In this document: piece by piece, positions 1 through 7,340 of the stretch
How positions within the stretch are numbered: the first letter of the stretch is position 1
Layout: each line of letters starts with the position of its first letter
The notes under the pieces: generated by a model
Told to the model about the DNA's origin: nothing
Seen by the model: only the letters and a program-made list of their open reading frames with translations
Databases searched by the model: none
Translations under genes and position numbers: made by a program
NCBI GenBank assembly: GCA_009782025.1
Contig: WQUQ01000271.1
Location: forward strand, 1 to 9,844
Direction of reading: 5' to 3'
DNA: 9,844 bases
Source of the DNA: Desulfobulbus sp.
GTDB lineage: Bacteria; Pseudomonadota; Gammaproteobacteria; Burkholderiales; Rhodocyclaceae

Positions 1-163
1 ACCATCCGAGCCCGGCGAAGGGCCGTTCGACGATTCAACGCTTGGGTCGCACGACGAAGCGATGAGCTTCCGTGCGGTTGAGCACGCTCACTGTCGAGCC
101 GAACATGGCTTGCGCCCAGTCGATCAATTGGCCCGCATAACCGCCATCGACAAAGCGCGGGGA
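1..163 (-). pseudogene. IS5-type (IS427/IS1031-like) transposase remnant, 3' part, cut by window edge
   Basis: Read on the minus strand, this stretch encodes PRFVDGGYAG, then WAQAMFG, then FVVRPKR, a stop, and IVERPFAGLGW. In related transposases the same place reads RRWVVERTFAWLGR, so the stop (TGA at 37-35) sits where a tryptophan codon TGG is expected. The first motif contains the second catalytic aspartate (DGGY) and the part after the stop contains the final catalytic glutamate (VER). A translated product would therefore lose the glutamate, and the 5' two thirds of the gene are absent: at about position 163 the reading changes to unrelated IS3-type sequence. The remnant continues beyond the left edge. 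The family assignment rests on motif recall only; the broken state is seen directly. Confidence 0.7.
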
Positions 164-165
164 GC

Positions 166-258
166 GTTGGCCTGGCGCAGTTCCTTCTCCTCCCGCTCCA
201 GCGCCTTGATGCGATCCCGTTCCACCGTCGTCATCCCGTCACGCAAGCCAACGTCTTG
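166..258 (-). pseudogene. IS3-family OrfA fragment
   Basis: The minus-strand frame reads QDVGLRDGMTTVERDRIK followed by ALEREEKELRQAN. This is the conserved end of an IS3-family OrfA: the leucine-zipper stretch T-E-RIKALEREN-ELRQANEILRKAS. It starts right after a stop (TAA at 261-259) and ends at RQAN, where EILRKAS would be expected. From there the frame shifts into the IS5-type remnant. Neither the helix-turn-helix N-terminus of OrfA nor any OrfB is present. It is a fragment about 31 codons long with no function expected. Its left neighbour is another transposase scrap and its right neighbour a complete IS element, so the site has collected insertions repeatedly. Confidence 0.65.
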
Positions 259-267
259 TTAGGCTAA

Positions 268-1452
268 GGAAAGTCTGCACAAGTAACTGTCATGCGGCAT
301 GGTTTGATAAGATGACGCTGTTGTCATTGGAGCTATTGAGTCGATGGAATTGATGAAGCAACTGAGCTTGGCCGAGATGGGGTTCCTGCCGAAGGTGGGG
401 AAACAAACCCGGAAGGCGGTGTTTTTGGGGGAGATGGAAACAGTCGTTCCCTGGTCTCGCCTGGAAGGATTGATCGAGCCGCATTACCCGAAGAAGGGAA
501 ACGGTCGGCCACCGATGCCGCTCTCGGCGATGTTGCGGATTCACTTTCTGCAGCAATGGTTTGGTTATTCTGATCCGGCGATGGAAGAAGCGCTGCATGA
601 TGTGCCGCTGTTGCGTCAGTTTGCCGGGTTGGACGCTTTCGAAGACGTGATGCCGGATGAAAGCACCCTTCTTCGTTTTCGCCACCTGCTGGAGAAGCAT
701 GATCTGGCCGTGGCGATTTTTGCTGAAGTCAATGTGGTACTGTCGGAGAAAGGGTTGTCGATGAAGCGCGGCACGGTGGTGGATGCCACGCTGATTGCTG
801 CGCCCAGTTCGACCCAGAACGAAGACAAGAAGCGCGATCCCGAGATGACGCAAACGAAGAAGGGCAATCAATGGCATTTCGGGATGAAGGCCCACATCGG
901 CGTGGATGCTCAAAGCGGTCTGATCCATACCGTTGAATGCACCACTGCCAAGGTGGCGGACATCACGATGCTGGAGAAATGCCAGCATGGGGAAGAGGTC
1001 ATTGTTCTCGGAGATCGGGGCTATCACAAGACGAACCGGACGATTGAGCATTTCGAGAAGGAAGGAGAGCGCTCCATTCTGACGCCCTCCAAGAAGCCGG
1101 TGGGCGGCAAGCTGACGGGCAAGCAGAAAGCGTTCAACCGGATGCTGTCGGCGGTTCGGGTTATCGTCGAACACCCGTTCCGGGTCGTGAAGCGGCAATT
1201 CGGTTACGTCAAGGTGCGCTACCGTGGGCTGACCAAAAACACGGGGCAGATCGTGACTTTGTTTGCGCTGGCCAACCTGTGGCTGGCGCGCAAGCGATTG
1301 TCGCCGGCACTGGGAGAGGTGCGCCCGTAAAACGGGAATTGGGGGGAATCCCCGTGAAAACGCTGATATTTCATGCCAATCCGCCAAAAATCAGCCGCTT
1401 TGCAAGTTTTTATGACGGCTGCCAATGAAATGGGTGGCTATTCAGGGAATCC
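268..1452 (+). mobile_element. IS5-family insertion sequence, apparently complete (about 1185 bp)
   Basis: The boundaries are inferred from the tetranucleotide CTAA directly repeated at 264-267 and 1453-1456, which fits the CTAR-type 4-bp target duplication of the IS5 subgroup. The length of about 1185 bp also fits the family. The outermost 16 bases on each side (GGAAAGTCTGCACAAG on the left; GGATTCCCTGAATAGC on the right end, complement strand) agree at only 8 of 16 positions, mainly the GGA and CTG-A-A core. The terminal repeats are therefore weak and the exact ends uncertain. It carries one full-length transposase gene. It lies between old transposase debris and rimO, ending 38 bp before the rimO start codon. 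Confidence 0.7.
344..1330 (+). CDS. IS5-family DDE transposase
   Basis: The 328-aa protein is a cut-and-paste transposase that excises and joins its own IS ends through an RNase H-like catalytic core. An N-terminal DUF772-type region (about residues 15-120, with the GNGRPPMPLSAMLRIHFLQQW motif and PDESTLLRFRHLLE) precedes the DDE core. The catalytic triad is visible as D147 in GTVVDATLIAAPSS, D224 in VLGDRGYHK, and E276 in RVIVEHPFRVVKRQFGY, with K283 seven residues after the glutamate. The length matches the IS5 subgroup (about 320-340 aa) and no frameshift or internal stop is seen, so it may be active. A GGAG at 329-332 lies 11 bases before the ATG. Codon use is less GC-rich than in neighbouring genes (for example many TTG, GAA and AAG), which fits recent arrival. 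Confidence 0.93.
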   Translation: MELMKQLSLAEMGFLPKVGKQTRKAVFLGEMETVVPWSRLEGLIEPHYPKKGNGRPPMPLSAMLRIHFLQQWFGYSDPAMEEALHDVPLLRQFAGLDAFEDVMPDESTLLRFRHLLEKHDLAVAIFAEVNVVLSEKGLSMKRGTVVDATLIAAPSSTQNEDKKRDPEMTQTKKGNQWHFGMKAHIGVDAQSGLIHTVECTTAKVADITMLEKCQHGEEVIVLGDRGYHKTNRTIEHFEKEGERSILTPSKKPVGGKLTGKQKAFNRMLSAVRVIVEHPFRVVKRQFGYVKVRYRGLTKNTGQIVTLFALANLWLARKRLSPALGEVRP

Positions 1453-1479
1453 CTAACATATTACCAAGCCCAACCGCAC

Positions 1480-1483
1480 AAGG
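1480..1483 (+). promoter_or_regulatory. Ribosome binding site deciding the rimO start
   Basis: AAGG is placed 7 bases before the ATG at 1491. It supports this start over the in-frame ATG at 1425, which would lie inside the end of the IS element and add 22 residues foreign to the family. Confidence 0.5.
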
Positions 1484-1490
1484 TTTTCGC

Positions 1491-2822
1491 ATGACTGATT
1501 CACCCCCCGCGCCGACTGTCGGCTTCGTTTCCCTTGGCTGCCCGAAGGCCGGCAGCGATGCCGAATTGATCCTGACCCGGCTGCGCGCCGAGGGTTACGA
1601 GATTTCGCCAAGTTACGACGATGCCGATCTGGTCATCGTCAATACCTGCGGCTTCATCGACGCCGCCGTCGAGGAATCGCTCGATGCCATCGGCGAGGCG
1701 CTGGCCGAGAATGGCAAGGTCATCGTCACCGGCTGCCTCGGCGCCAAGGGCGACATCGTGCAGACCACGCATCCCGCAGTGCTGGCGGTGACCGGCCCGC
1801 ATGCGCTGGAAGAAGTGATGGGCCAGGTGCACCGGCACCTGCCCAAGCCGCATGATCCCTGGGCTGATCTGGTGCCGGCGCAGGGCATCCGCCTGACGCC
1901 GGCGCATTTCGCCTACCTGAAAATTTCCGAAGGCTGCAACCACGACTGCACCTTCTGCATCATCCCCTCGCTGCGCGGGCCGCTCGTCTCGCGCCCGGTT
2001 GGCGACGTGCTGGCCGAGGCCGAGAATCTGGCCCGCGCCGGCGTCAGGGAAATTCTCGTGATTTCGCAGGACACCAGCGCCTACGGCGTCGACGTCAAAT
2101 ACCGCACGCAGTTCTGGGGTGGCCGCCCGGTCAAGACCCGGCTCAAGGAATTGTGCGAGGCACTGGCCAGCTTCGGCATCTGGGTCCGGCTGCATTATGT
2201 TTATCCCTACCCCTCGGTCGACGACGTGATCCCGCTGATGGCCGAGGGCAAGATCCTGCCCTATCTCGATGTGCCGTTTCAGCACGCCAGTCCGAAAATC
2301 CTCAAGGCCATGCGGCGGCCGGCATCAAGCGAGAACACGCTGGAGCGCATCCGCCAGTGGCGCGACATCTGCCCGGAAATCGTCATCCGCTCGACCTTCA
2401 TCACCGGTTTCCCCGGCGAGACCGAGGCGGATTTCGATCAATTGATCCAGTTCCTCGAAGACGCCCGGCTCGACCGCGTCGGCGCTTTCGCCTACTCGCC
2501 GGTTGAAGGGGCCAGGGCCAACGAATTGCCCGGCCTGCCGCCGGAGGAGGTGCGCGAAGACCGCCGCCGCTGGCTGATGCAGGTGCAGGAGGATATTTCC
2601 GCCGAAAAACTGGCGGCCAAAATCGACAGCGTGATTGACGTGCTGGTCGACGAAGTCGACGAGGAAGGCGTGATCGCCCGCTCCCAGGCCGACGCCCCGG
2701 AAATCGACGGCCTGGTGTATCTCGATGGTTTCTTCGCTGCCGCGCCCGGTGATTTTCTGCAAGTCCGCGTGACCGACGCCGATCATCACGATCTCTACGC
2801 CGAACCGCTGGGGCGGAACTGA
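1491..2822 (+). CDS. rimO: Ribosomal protein S12 methylthiotransferase RimO
   Basis: This radical-SAM enzyme puts a methylthio group on a conserved aspartate of ribosomal protein S12 (Asp88/89), acting in the cytoplasm. The 443-aa product matches the usual 440-aa length. The N-terminal UPF0004 domain (about residues 9-115) has the three cysteines that hold the auxiliary 4Fe-4S cluster: C17 in SLGCPK, C53 in NTCGF, C82 in TGCLG. The radical-SAM cluster motif CxxxCxxC is C149-C153-C156 in [10 protein letters not shown]. The C-terminal part, about residues 375-440, is a TRAM domain ([22 protein letters not shown]). These motifs separate it from MiaB, which also has this architecture but different spacing and signatures. 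The start at 1491 gives the family N-terminus. The IS insertion just upstream may have replaced the native promoter. A FAD dehydrogenase follows after 7 bp. Confidence 0.96.
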   Translation: MTDSPPAPTVGFVSLGCPKAGSDAELILTRLRAEGYEISPSYDDADLVIVNTCGFIDAAVEESLDAIGEALAENGKVIVTGCLGAKGDIVQTTHPAVLAVTGPHALEEVMGQVHRHLPKPHDPWADLVPAQGIRLTPAHFAYLKISEGCNHDCTFCIIPSLRGPLVSRPVGDVLAEAENLARAGVREILVISQDTSAYGVDVKYRTQFWGGRPVKTRLKELCEALASFGIWVRLHYVYPYPSVDDVIPLMAEGKILPYLDVPFQHASPKILKAMRRPASSENTLERIRQWRDICPEIVIRSTFITGFPGETEADFDQLIQFLEDARLDRVGAFAYSPVEGARANELPGLPPEEVREDRRRWLMQVQEDISAEKLAAKIDSVIDVLVDEVDEEGVIARSQADAPEIDGLVYLDGFFAAAPGDFLQVRVTDADHHDLYAEPLGRN

Positions 2823-2829
2823 GCAAGGC

Positions 2830-4218
2830 ATGCCGGACGCCCTGCTCGCTCGCCTGGCCGCCATCGTTGGCGAAGCCCATGTGATTGCCGAGGCCGCGGC
2901 CATGCAACCCTGGCTGACCGACTGGCGCGGCCGTTACCACGGCGCGGCCCGCTGCATCGTCCGCCCCGGCGCGCGGGCCGAAGTCGCCGCCGTCGTTGCC
3001 GCCTGCGCCGCCGCCGGCGCGCCGATCGTGCCGCAGGGCGGCAATACCAGCCTGTGCGGCGCGGCGACGCCGGATGCTTCCGGCGTGGCCATCGTGCTCA
3101 ACCTCGGCCGCCTGAACCGCATCCTGGCCGTCGATCCGGTGAACGACACCATCACCGTCGAGGTCGGCTGCACGCTGGCCGCCGTGCAGGCAGCGGCGCG
3201 CGCCGCCGGCCGGCTGTTCCCGCTGGCGCTGGCTGCGGAAGGGACGTGCCAGATTGGCGGCAATCTCTCGACCAATGCTGGCGGCGTGCAGGTGCTGCGC
3301 TACGGCAACGCCCGCGAACTGACCCTCGGCCTGGAGGTCGTGCTGGCCGACGGCACGCTCTGGAACGGCCTGCGCGGCCTGCGCAAGGACAATACCGGCT
3401 ACGACTTGAAGCAGGTGTTCATCGGCGCCGAAGGCACGCTCGGCGTCATTACCGCGGCAGTGCTCAAGCTCTTCGCGCTGCCGCCGGTGCAAACCACCTG
3501 CTGGCTCAACGTGGCGACGCCGGCCGCCGCCGTCGCCCTGCTGCGCCAGGCCAAGGATGCCTTCGACGCGCAACTGACCGCCTTTGAACTGATTTCGGAC
3601 ACCGCCCTCGGCCTGGTGCTGCGCCATATCCCCGACAGCCGCCGGCCGGGGGCGGCCAGCCCGTGGTACGTGCTGGCCGAGTTCTCCGGCACGGAGCCAG
3701 CGGCTGTCGAAACCTGGCTGGCCGCTCGTCTCGCCGAAAATGCCGTCGCCGACGGCACGGTCGCCCATTCGCCAACCCAGGCGCGGCAATTATGGGCGCT
3801 GCGCGAAAACATCTCGGAAGCGCAAAAAATCGAGGGTCTGAGCATCAAACATGACATCGCCGTGCCGGTTTCACGCCTCGCCGATTTTCTCGCCCAGGCC
3901 GACGCGGCCCTGACGACGGCTTTTCCCGACATCCGCATCGTCGCCTTCGGCCACGTCGGCGACGGCAACCTGCATTACAACCTGTCGCGGCCAGCAAGCG
4001 ACAACGCCGCCTTCATCGCCCAGCAACCGGCGGTGCACCGCCGCGTACACGACATCGTGCACGCCCTGGGCGGCTCGATTTCAGCCGAGCACGGCCTCGG
4101 GCAACTGAAGCGCGAGGAAATCCTGCGCTACAAGAGCGCGGCCGAAATGGCGCTGATGCGCGCCGTCAAACAGGCGCTCGACCCGCGCGGCCTGATGAAT
4201 CCGGGCAAACTGCTGTGA
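2830..4218 (+). CDS. FAD-binding 2-hydroxyacid dehydrogenase (D-2-hydroxyglutarate dehydrogenase / GlcD family)
   Basis: The 462-aa enzyme belongs to the VAO/PCMH flavoprotein family and probably oxidises a D-2-hydroxyacid to the 2-oxoacid with FAD. Bacterial members such as D-2-hydroxyglutarate dehydrogenase clear the by-product of SerA. The FAD-binding PCMH domain spans about residues 35-215, with the pyrophosphate loop PQGGNTSLCGA (68-78) and the GTCQIGGNLSTNAGG stretch near 137-151; GAEGTLGVIT closes the domain. The C-terminal FAD-oxidase domain has the metal/substrate motif HVGDGNLHYN (H375 to H382), SAEHGLG (E420, H421) and the terminal NPGKLL. Complete D-2-hydroxyglutarate dehydrogenases are about this size. 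D-lactate dehydrogenase (Dld-II) and glycolate oxidase GlcD are alternatives, though no GlcE or GlcF is adjacent. It lies 7 bp behind rimO and is probably co-transcribed. The AAGG before its ATG is only one base away, so the ribosome signal is poor and translational coupling to rimO is likely. Confidence 0.88.
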   Translation: MPDALLARLAAIVGEAHVIAEAAAMQPWLTDWRGRYHGAARCIVRPGARAEVAAVVAACAAAGAPIVPQGGNTSLCGAATPDASGVAIVLNLGRLNRILAVDPVNDTITVEVGCTLAAVQAAARAAGRLFPLALAAEGTCQIGGNLSTNAGGVQVLRYGNARELTLGLEVVLADGTLWNGLRGLRKDNTGYDLKQVFIGAEGTLGVITAAVLKLFALPPVQTTCWLNVATPAAAVALLRQAKDAFDAQLTAFELISDTALGLVLRHIPDSRRPGAASPWYVLAEFSGTEPAAVETWLAARLAENAVADGTVAHSPTQARQLWALRENISEAQKIEGLSIKHDIAVPVSRLADFLAQADAALTTAFPDIRIVAFGHVGDGNLHYNLSRPASDNAAFIAQQPAVHRRVHDIVHALGGSISAEHGLGQLKREEILRYKSAAEMALMRAVKQALDPRGLMNPGKLL

Positions 4219-4354
4219 AAGGCGGATGACTTCGGCCCCGTGCCCGCTGCGCCCAGGTCTGCCGCTGTGGGTTCAGTACAGAAGTCGCTGGATTGGGGAG
4301 GCCGTAAACTGAACCGTTGGCATTTTCCGGCCTTCGGCGGCGGCCAGCGACCCA
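4219..4354. other. Convergent intergenic gap with an 8-bp inverted repeat
   Basis: This 136-bp gap separates the ends of two converging genes. It contains GGTTCAGT at 4270-4277 and its reverse complement ACTGAACC at 4308-4315, separated by 30 bases. No hairpin followed by a T-run is visible on either strand, so no intrinsic terminator can be called. No coding sequence is apparent. Confidence 0.45.
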
Positions 4355-4906
4355 TCAACCGGCGTGCCGCTTGACCCAAGCGACGTAGCGATCCATCCAG
4401 CCTTGCAGGAAGGTTCGGCTGCCGGGGCCGATGTTGCCATCCGCGTCGAAGAGGCCGTCCTTGGCCTGGATGTAGGCTTCCGGCTGGCCGAGGGTGGGCG
4501 CGTCCAGGCAGGCCAGAATGGTGCGCAAATGCTGCTGCGCCAGGGCCGTGCCGATCGGCCCGACCGAGACGCCGAGGATGCCGGCCGGTTTGCCGCTCCA
4601 GACGCTCTGACCGTAGGGGCGCGAGCCGTGGTCGATGGCGTTCTTCAGGACGCCGGGGATGGAGCGGTTGTATTCCGGCGTCACGAACAGCAGGCCGCGC
4701 GCCGCCTTGATCTCGTCTTTCATGCGCACGACCGCCGGCGCTTGGTTGGCGTCGTCGTCCTGGTTGTAGAGCGGCAGGTCGCCGATCGCCACCTGTTTGC
4801 AGGAAAACTCGGCCGGCGCCAGACGGGCGATGGCGGCGGCCAGTTTGCGGTTGAAGGAATCCTGACGCAGGCTGCCGACGATGACGGCGATGGGGTATTG
4901 GCTCAT
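4355..4906 (-). CDS. NAD(P)H-dependent FMN reductase, ChrR/YieF-like
   Basis: The 183-aa protein is a flavodoxin-like reductase that uses FMN and NAD(P)H to reduce quinones or, in ChrR/YieF relatives, chromate and other metals. It acts in the cytoplasm. The phosphate-binding loop is IVGSLRQDSFNRKLA (G11, S12, R14, S17, N19). The flavin-facing signature is TPEYNRSIPGVLKNAIDHGSRP (P77-EYN-80, K88-NAID, S95-R96). The length matches ChrR (188 aa). I chose the ATG at 4906, giving MSQYPIAVIVGS, because AGGAG lies 6 bases before it (4917-4913). An upstream in-frame ATG at 4963 would add 19 residues that do not resemble the family. It is the last gene of the minus-strand cluster, 63 bp behind the ZIP transporter. 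The substrate cannot be told from sequence; ArsH and azoreductase-like activity are alternatives. Confidence 0.9.
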   Translation of the reverse strand: MSQYPIAVIVGSLRQDSFNRKLAAAIARLAPAEFSCKQVAIGDLPLYNQDDDANQAPAVVRMKDEIKAARGLLFVTPEYNRSIPGVLKNAIDHGSRPYGQSVWSGKPAGILGVSVGPIGTALAQQHLRTILACLDAPTLGQPEAYIQAKDGLFDADGNIGPGSRTFLQGWMDRYVAWVKRHAG

Positions 4907-4969
4907 GGCTTTCTCCTGTGGCGTTGGTGGCAGATTTGACCCGGCCGGGCCAATAAGTTCCATTTCACA

Positions 4970-5755
4970 TCAGTGTATCAACCGTTCAATCAGCGGCACC
5001 ACGGCGACGCCGGTCCCGATCAGGGCCGCCTGGCGCAAAAAATTTTCGCGCTGTTTGTGCAGCAGCGGCAGCAGGTCGGCGAGGGCGACGTAGATGAAGC
5101 TGGAGGCGGCAATCACCAGCACATAGGGCAACACGTCGTTGATCGCCGACAGCATGAAATAGCCGAGCGCGCCGCCGAGCAGCGAACTGAGACTGGAGCC
5201 GGCGTTGGCGACGAAAGCCTTGACATTGCTCCAGCCGCCGTTGCGCAGCAGGACGAAATCGCCCATTTCCTGCGGAATTTCGTGGGCGACGATGGCGACG
5301 GTGGTGGTCACGCCGAGCATCGGGTCGGCAATGAAGGCGGCGGCCACCAGGATGCCGTCGATGAAATTGTGAAAGGCGTCGCCGACCAGGATCAGCAGGG
5401 GCGCCGTGGCCGTTGCGTGATGCCCGTCATGGGCGGCGCAGTCGCCATGCGAATGGCGCCACAGGGCCAGGCGTTCGAGGGCGAAGAAAGCGAACAGCGT
5501 CGCCAGCATGGTCGCGAACAGCGTCGTCTGCGGCCCGCCGTGGTCGTGACCGGCGTGGCTGTCAACCGCCGGCAGCGTGGCGAAGGCTTCGGGCAGCACG
5601 TGGAGAAAGGCCGAGGACAGCATCACCCCGGCGGCGAAGGCGACCAGCACCCCGGTCGATTGCCGCGACAGGCGAAACACCACGGCCGCCGCCGCGGCCA
5701 TGCTGATGAGGCCGCCGGCGAGGCAGGCCAGGAGGATCATGCTCAGTGTGCTCAT
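4970..5755 (-). CDS. ZIP-family divalent metal transporter
   Basis: The 261-aa inner-membrane protein imports divalent metals, typically zinc, and has about eight hydrophobic segments. The metal-site residues are those of ZIP transporters: HNFIDG in helix 4 (H129, N130, D133) and HEIPQEMGD in helix 5 (H158, E159, Q162, E163, D166). Two histidine-rich stretches lie in the loops between helices 2 and 4: SHAGHDHGG at 66-74 and HSHGDCAAHDGHH at 101-113. These may sense or collect metal. The start at 5755 (MSTLSMILLACLAGG) begins directly with helix 1. A longer in-frame reading would run back into the preceding gene without the right character. The ATG is 2 bp after the YcgR stop (TGA AC ATG) with no clear ribosome site, so translation is probably coupled. 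Metal specificity (Zn, Mn or Fe) is not decidable here. Confidence 0.93.
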   Translation of the reverse strand: MSTLSMILLACLAGGLISMAAAAAVVFRLSRQSTGVLVAFAAGVMLSSAFLHVLPEAFATLPAVDSHAGHDHGGPQTTLFATMLATLFAFFALERLALWRHSHGDCAAHDGHHATATAPLLILVGDAFHNFIDGILVAAAFIADPMLGVTTTVAIVAHEIPQEMGDFVLLRNGGWSNVKAFVANAGSSLSSLLGGALGYFMLSAINDVLPYVLVIAASSFIYVALADLLPLLHKQRENFLRQAALIGTGVAVVPLIERLIH

Positions 5756-5757
5756 GT

Positions 5758-6489
5758 TCAGGCGTGTTCGTGGCGCTCGCGTTCGAGGCGGGCGATGTAG
5801 CGTTGCAGGCGGTTCTCGACGGCCGGCGATAAATTGAGAAAATGCACGCCGATCCGCCACTGCCGCTCGCCGCTGCGCGATTCCAGGGCGATGATGCGCT
5901 GCACCCGCGCCGCGACGGGCATGTCCTGCGCCTCGTCGGGCAGGCGAATGCGGCAGCGCTCCAGCAATTCCCCGGAGAGCAGATCGGGCGCCGCCGCGGC
6001 CAAGAGACCGATGCCCGTCACCGAAATGTCGCAAGCCGAGAATCCCTGTTCCTTGCCGTCGGCGCGGCTGATGAAGAAGCGCACCGGATTGAGCACCGGC
6101 GTGGCGATGCGGAAACTCTCGCGCCGCTGCAAGCGGACGATGGCCGTGGGCAGGGCCACGGCGAAAGCCGGCCGGCCGTCGTACTCGATCTCGCTGACCT
6201 CACCGACGTCGAAATGAACATGAATGCCGGCGGGCCGCGCCGCCAGGCGGCAGCGGTCGGCCCGCAGCAGGGCGTGATTGAGCGTCTCGGCGCCGCTGAG
6301 GTCGAAGATCAGCAGATCGTCATCTTCATCGACATCGAGCAACTGGGTGACGAACAGTTTGTCGCCGAAGAGCACGGTGAATTGTTCGCCGTCGCGGATG
6401 TAGCCGACCAGCGTGAAAACGATGGCGCGGCGGCCGGTAATGTGGAAGCGTTCGTCGATTTCCACGCCGGCGGGGGGTATCTCGCTCAC
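5758..6489 (-). CDS. ycgR: YcgR-type flagellar brake protein with PilZ domain
   Basis: The product is a c-di-GMP receptor that, in known YcgR proteins, binds the flagellar motor/stator when c-di-GMP is high and slows swimming. It has 243 aa from the GTG at 6489, compared with 244 for E. coli YcgR. The N-terminal YcgR domain runs to about residue 115. The PilZ domain follows with both c-di-GMP contacts: RRESFR (R122, R123, R127) and DISVTG (D154, S156, G159). The typical end WRIGVHFLNLS is at about 211-221. I prefer the GTG start because GGAGG lies 4 bases before it and it overlaps the upstream stop as GTGA. An in-frame ATG at 6510 lacks a ribosome site and would overlap the upstream gene by 25 bases. 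The neighbouring FliD-like gene on the other strand supports a motility role. Confidence 0.88.
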   Translation of the reverse strand: MSEIPPAGVEIDERFHITGRRAIVFTLVGYIRDGEQFTVLFGDKLFVTQLLDVDEDDDLLIFDLSGAETLNHALLRADRCRLAARPAGIHVHFDVGEVSEIEYDGRPAFAVALPTAIVRLQRRESFRIATPVLNPVRFFISRADGKEQGFSACDISVTGIGLLAAAAPDLLSGELLERCRIRLPDEAQDMPVAARVQRIIALESRSGERQWRIGVHFLNLSPAVENRLQRYIARLERERHEHA

Positions 6490-7340
6490 TTGGCCTCCAG
6501 TACGCACCACAGCGCAGCCGTGTCGTTCTTGCCCAGACCCAGCGCCATCAAGGCATTGAGTTGCTGGGCAACGCTGGCCGTCAAGGGCATCGGCACGCCG
6601 CTTTGCCGCGCCGCCGCCAAGACCAGCCCCAAATCCTTGTGATGCAGCCGGGCCTCGATGCCGGCCGCGAAATCGCGTTCGACCATGCGCTTGCCCATCA
6701 CCTCCAGCACGCGCGAGGCCGCCGAGCCGCCGGCCAGCGCCTGCCGCACCTTGCCGCCATCGACACCGGCGGCGCTGGAGAGATGCAGCGCCTCGGCCGC
6801 GGCCTCGATGGCGGCGACCATGATGATCTGATTGCAGGCCTTGGCCACCTGACCGGCGCCGTTCGGCCCGACATGGACGATGCGTTGCCCCAGTTTTTCG
6901 AGCAAGGGGCGCGCCCGTTCGAGCGCCGCCGCCGCGCCGCCGACCATGATCGCCAGCGTCGCGTCGATGGCGCCCTGCGGGCCGCCGGAAACCGGCGCGT
7001 CGAGCATGTCGATGCCGCGTTCGCCCAACCGGCCGGCGATGCGCCGGGCGGCTTCAGGGGCGATGGTCGAGCAGTCGATCAGCAGGCTGCCGGCGGCCAT
7101 GCCCTCGATCAAACCGTGTTCGCCGAGCGCCACCGCCTCGACATCGGCGCTGGAGGTGACCATCGTGAACACCACCTCACAGGCCGCCCCGACCTCGGCC
7201 GGCGTCGCCCACACAACCGCCGGCAAATCCTCGACGCTGGCCGGCCGCCGCGCCCAGACGTGCAGCGCGTGGCCGGCCGCCTGCAAATGCCGGGCCATCG
7301 GGCGACCCATCGCGCCCAGACCGATGAAGCCGATGTTCAT
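6486..7340 (-). CDS. Beta-hydroxyacid dehydrogenase (3-hydroxyisobutyrate dehydrogenase family), second paralogue
   Basis: The 284-aa NAD(P)-dependent oxidoreductase of the HIBADH/6-phosphogluconate dehydrogenase-like family interconverts a 3-hydroxyacid and its semialdehyde. The Rossmann fold starts at once with GFIGLGAMGRPMA (glycines 4, 7, 9, 12). R31-R32 at the end of strand 2 suggest preference for NADP(H). The substrate motif DAPVSGGPQG (S118, G119, G120) and the catalytic K167 and N170 in GAGQVAKACNQ are intact, as is K235 in HHKDL. It is clearly homologous to the gene just upstream, with the same spacing of all motifs, but differs in detail: PQG instead of EVG after the SGG, and GGSAASR instead of GGFASSK. 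A different substrate is therefore likely. Its ATG overlaps the upstream stop as TGATG. The longer open frame upstream of 7340 lies inside the neighbour and is not believed. Confidence 0.9.
   Translation of the reverse strand: MNIGFIGLGAMGRPMARHLQAAGHALHVWARRPASVEDLPAVVWATPAEVGAACEVVFTMVTSSADVEAVALGEHGLIEGMAAGSLLIDCSTIAPEAARRIAGRLGERGIDMLDAPVSGGPQGAIDATLAIMVGGAAAALERARPLLEKLGQRIVHVGPNGAGQVAKACNQIIMVAAIEAAAEALHLSSAAGVDGGKVRQALAGGSAASRVLEVMGKRMVERDFAAGIEARLHHKDLGLVLAAARQSGVPMPLTASVAQQLNALMALGLGKNDTAALWCVLEAK
6487..6498 (-). promoter_or_regulatory. GGAGG ribosome binding site with overlapping GTGA start/stop
   Basis: On the minus strand GGAGG (6498-6494) is followed by CCAA and GTGA. The GTG (6489-6487) starts ycgR and the overlapping TGA (6488-6486) ends the upstream dehydrogenase. 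This favours GTG over the ATG at 6510 and implies translational coupling. Confidence 0.6.

Noticed and set aside
62..262. Plus-strand 66-aa frame in the left edge
   Set aside because: The opposite strand carries recognisable transposase remnants. This frame has no family resemblance.
290..1387. Long minus-strand open frame (365 aa) opposite the IS5 transposase
   Set aside because: It is the antisense of a gene with clear DDE motifs, has no ribosome site and shows no family character.
1425..1490. N-terminal extension of RimO from an earlier ATG
   Set aside because: The added 22 residues are encoded partly by the IS end and are not part of the RimO family. The ATG at 1491 gives the normal N-terminus.
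2401..3789. Minus-strand open frame of 462 aa
   Set aside because: Its composition is Arg/Gly/Ala-rich and it lies opposite rimO and the FAD dehydrogenase, which have intact motifs. It is a GC-rich shadow frame.
5756..6034. Extension of the ZIP transporter upstream to 6034
   Set aside because: The extra 93 residues overlap the PilZ domain of YcgR in another frame and are not membrane-like. The transporter begins naturally at 5755.
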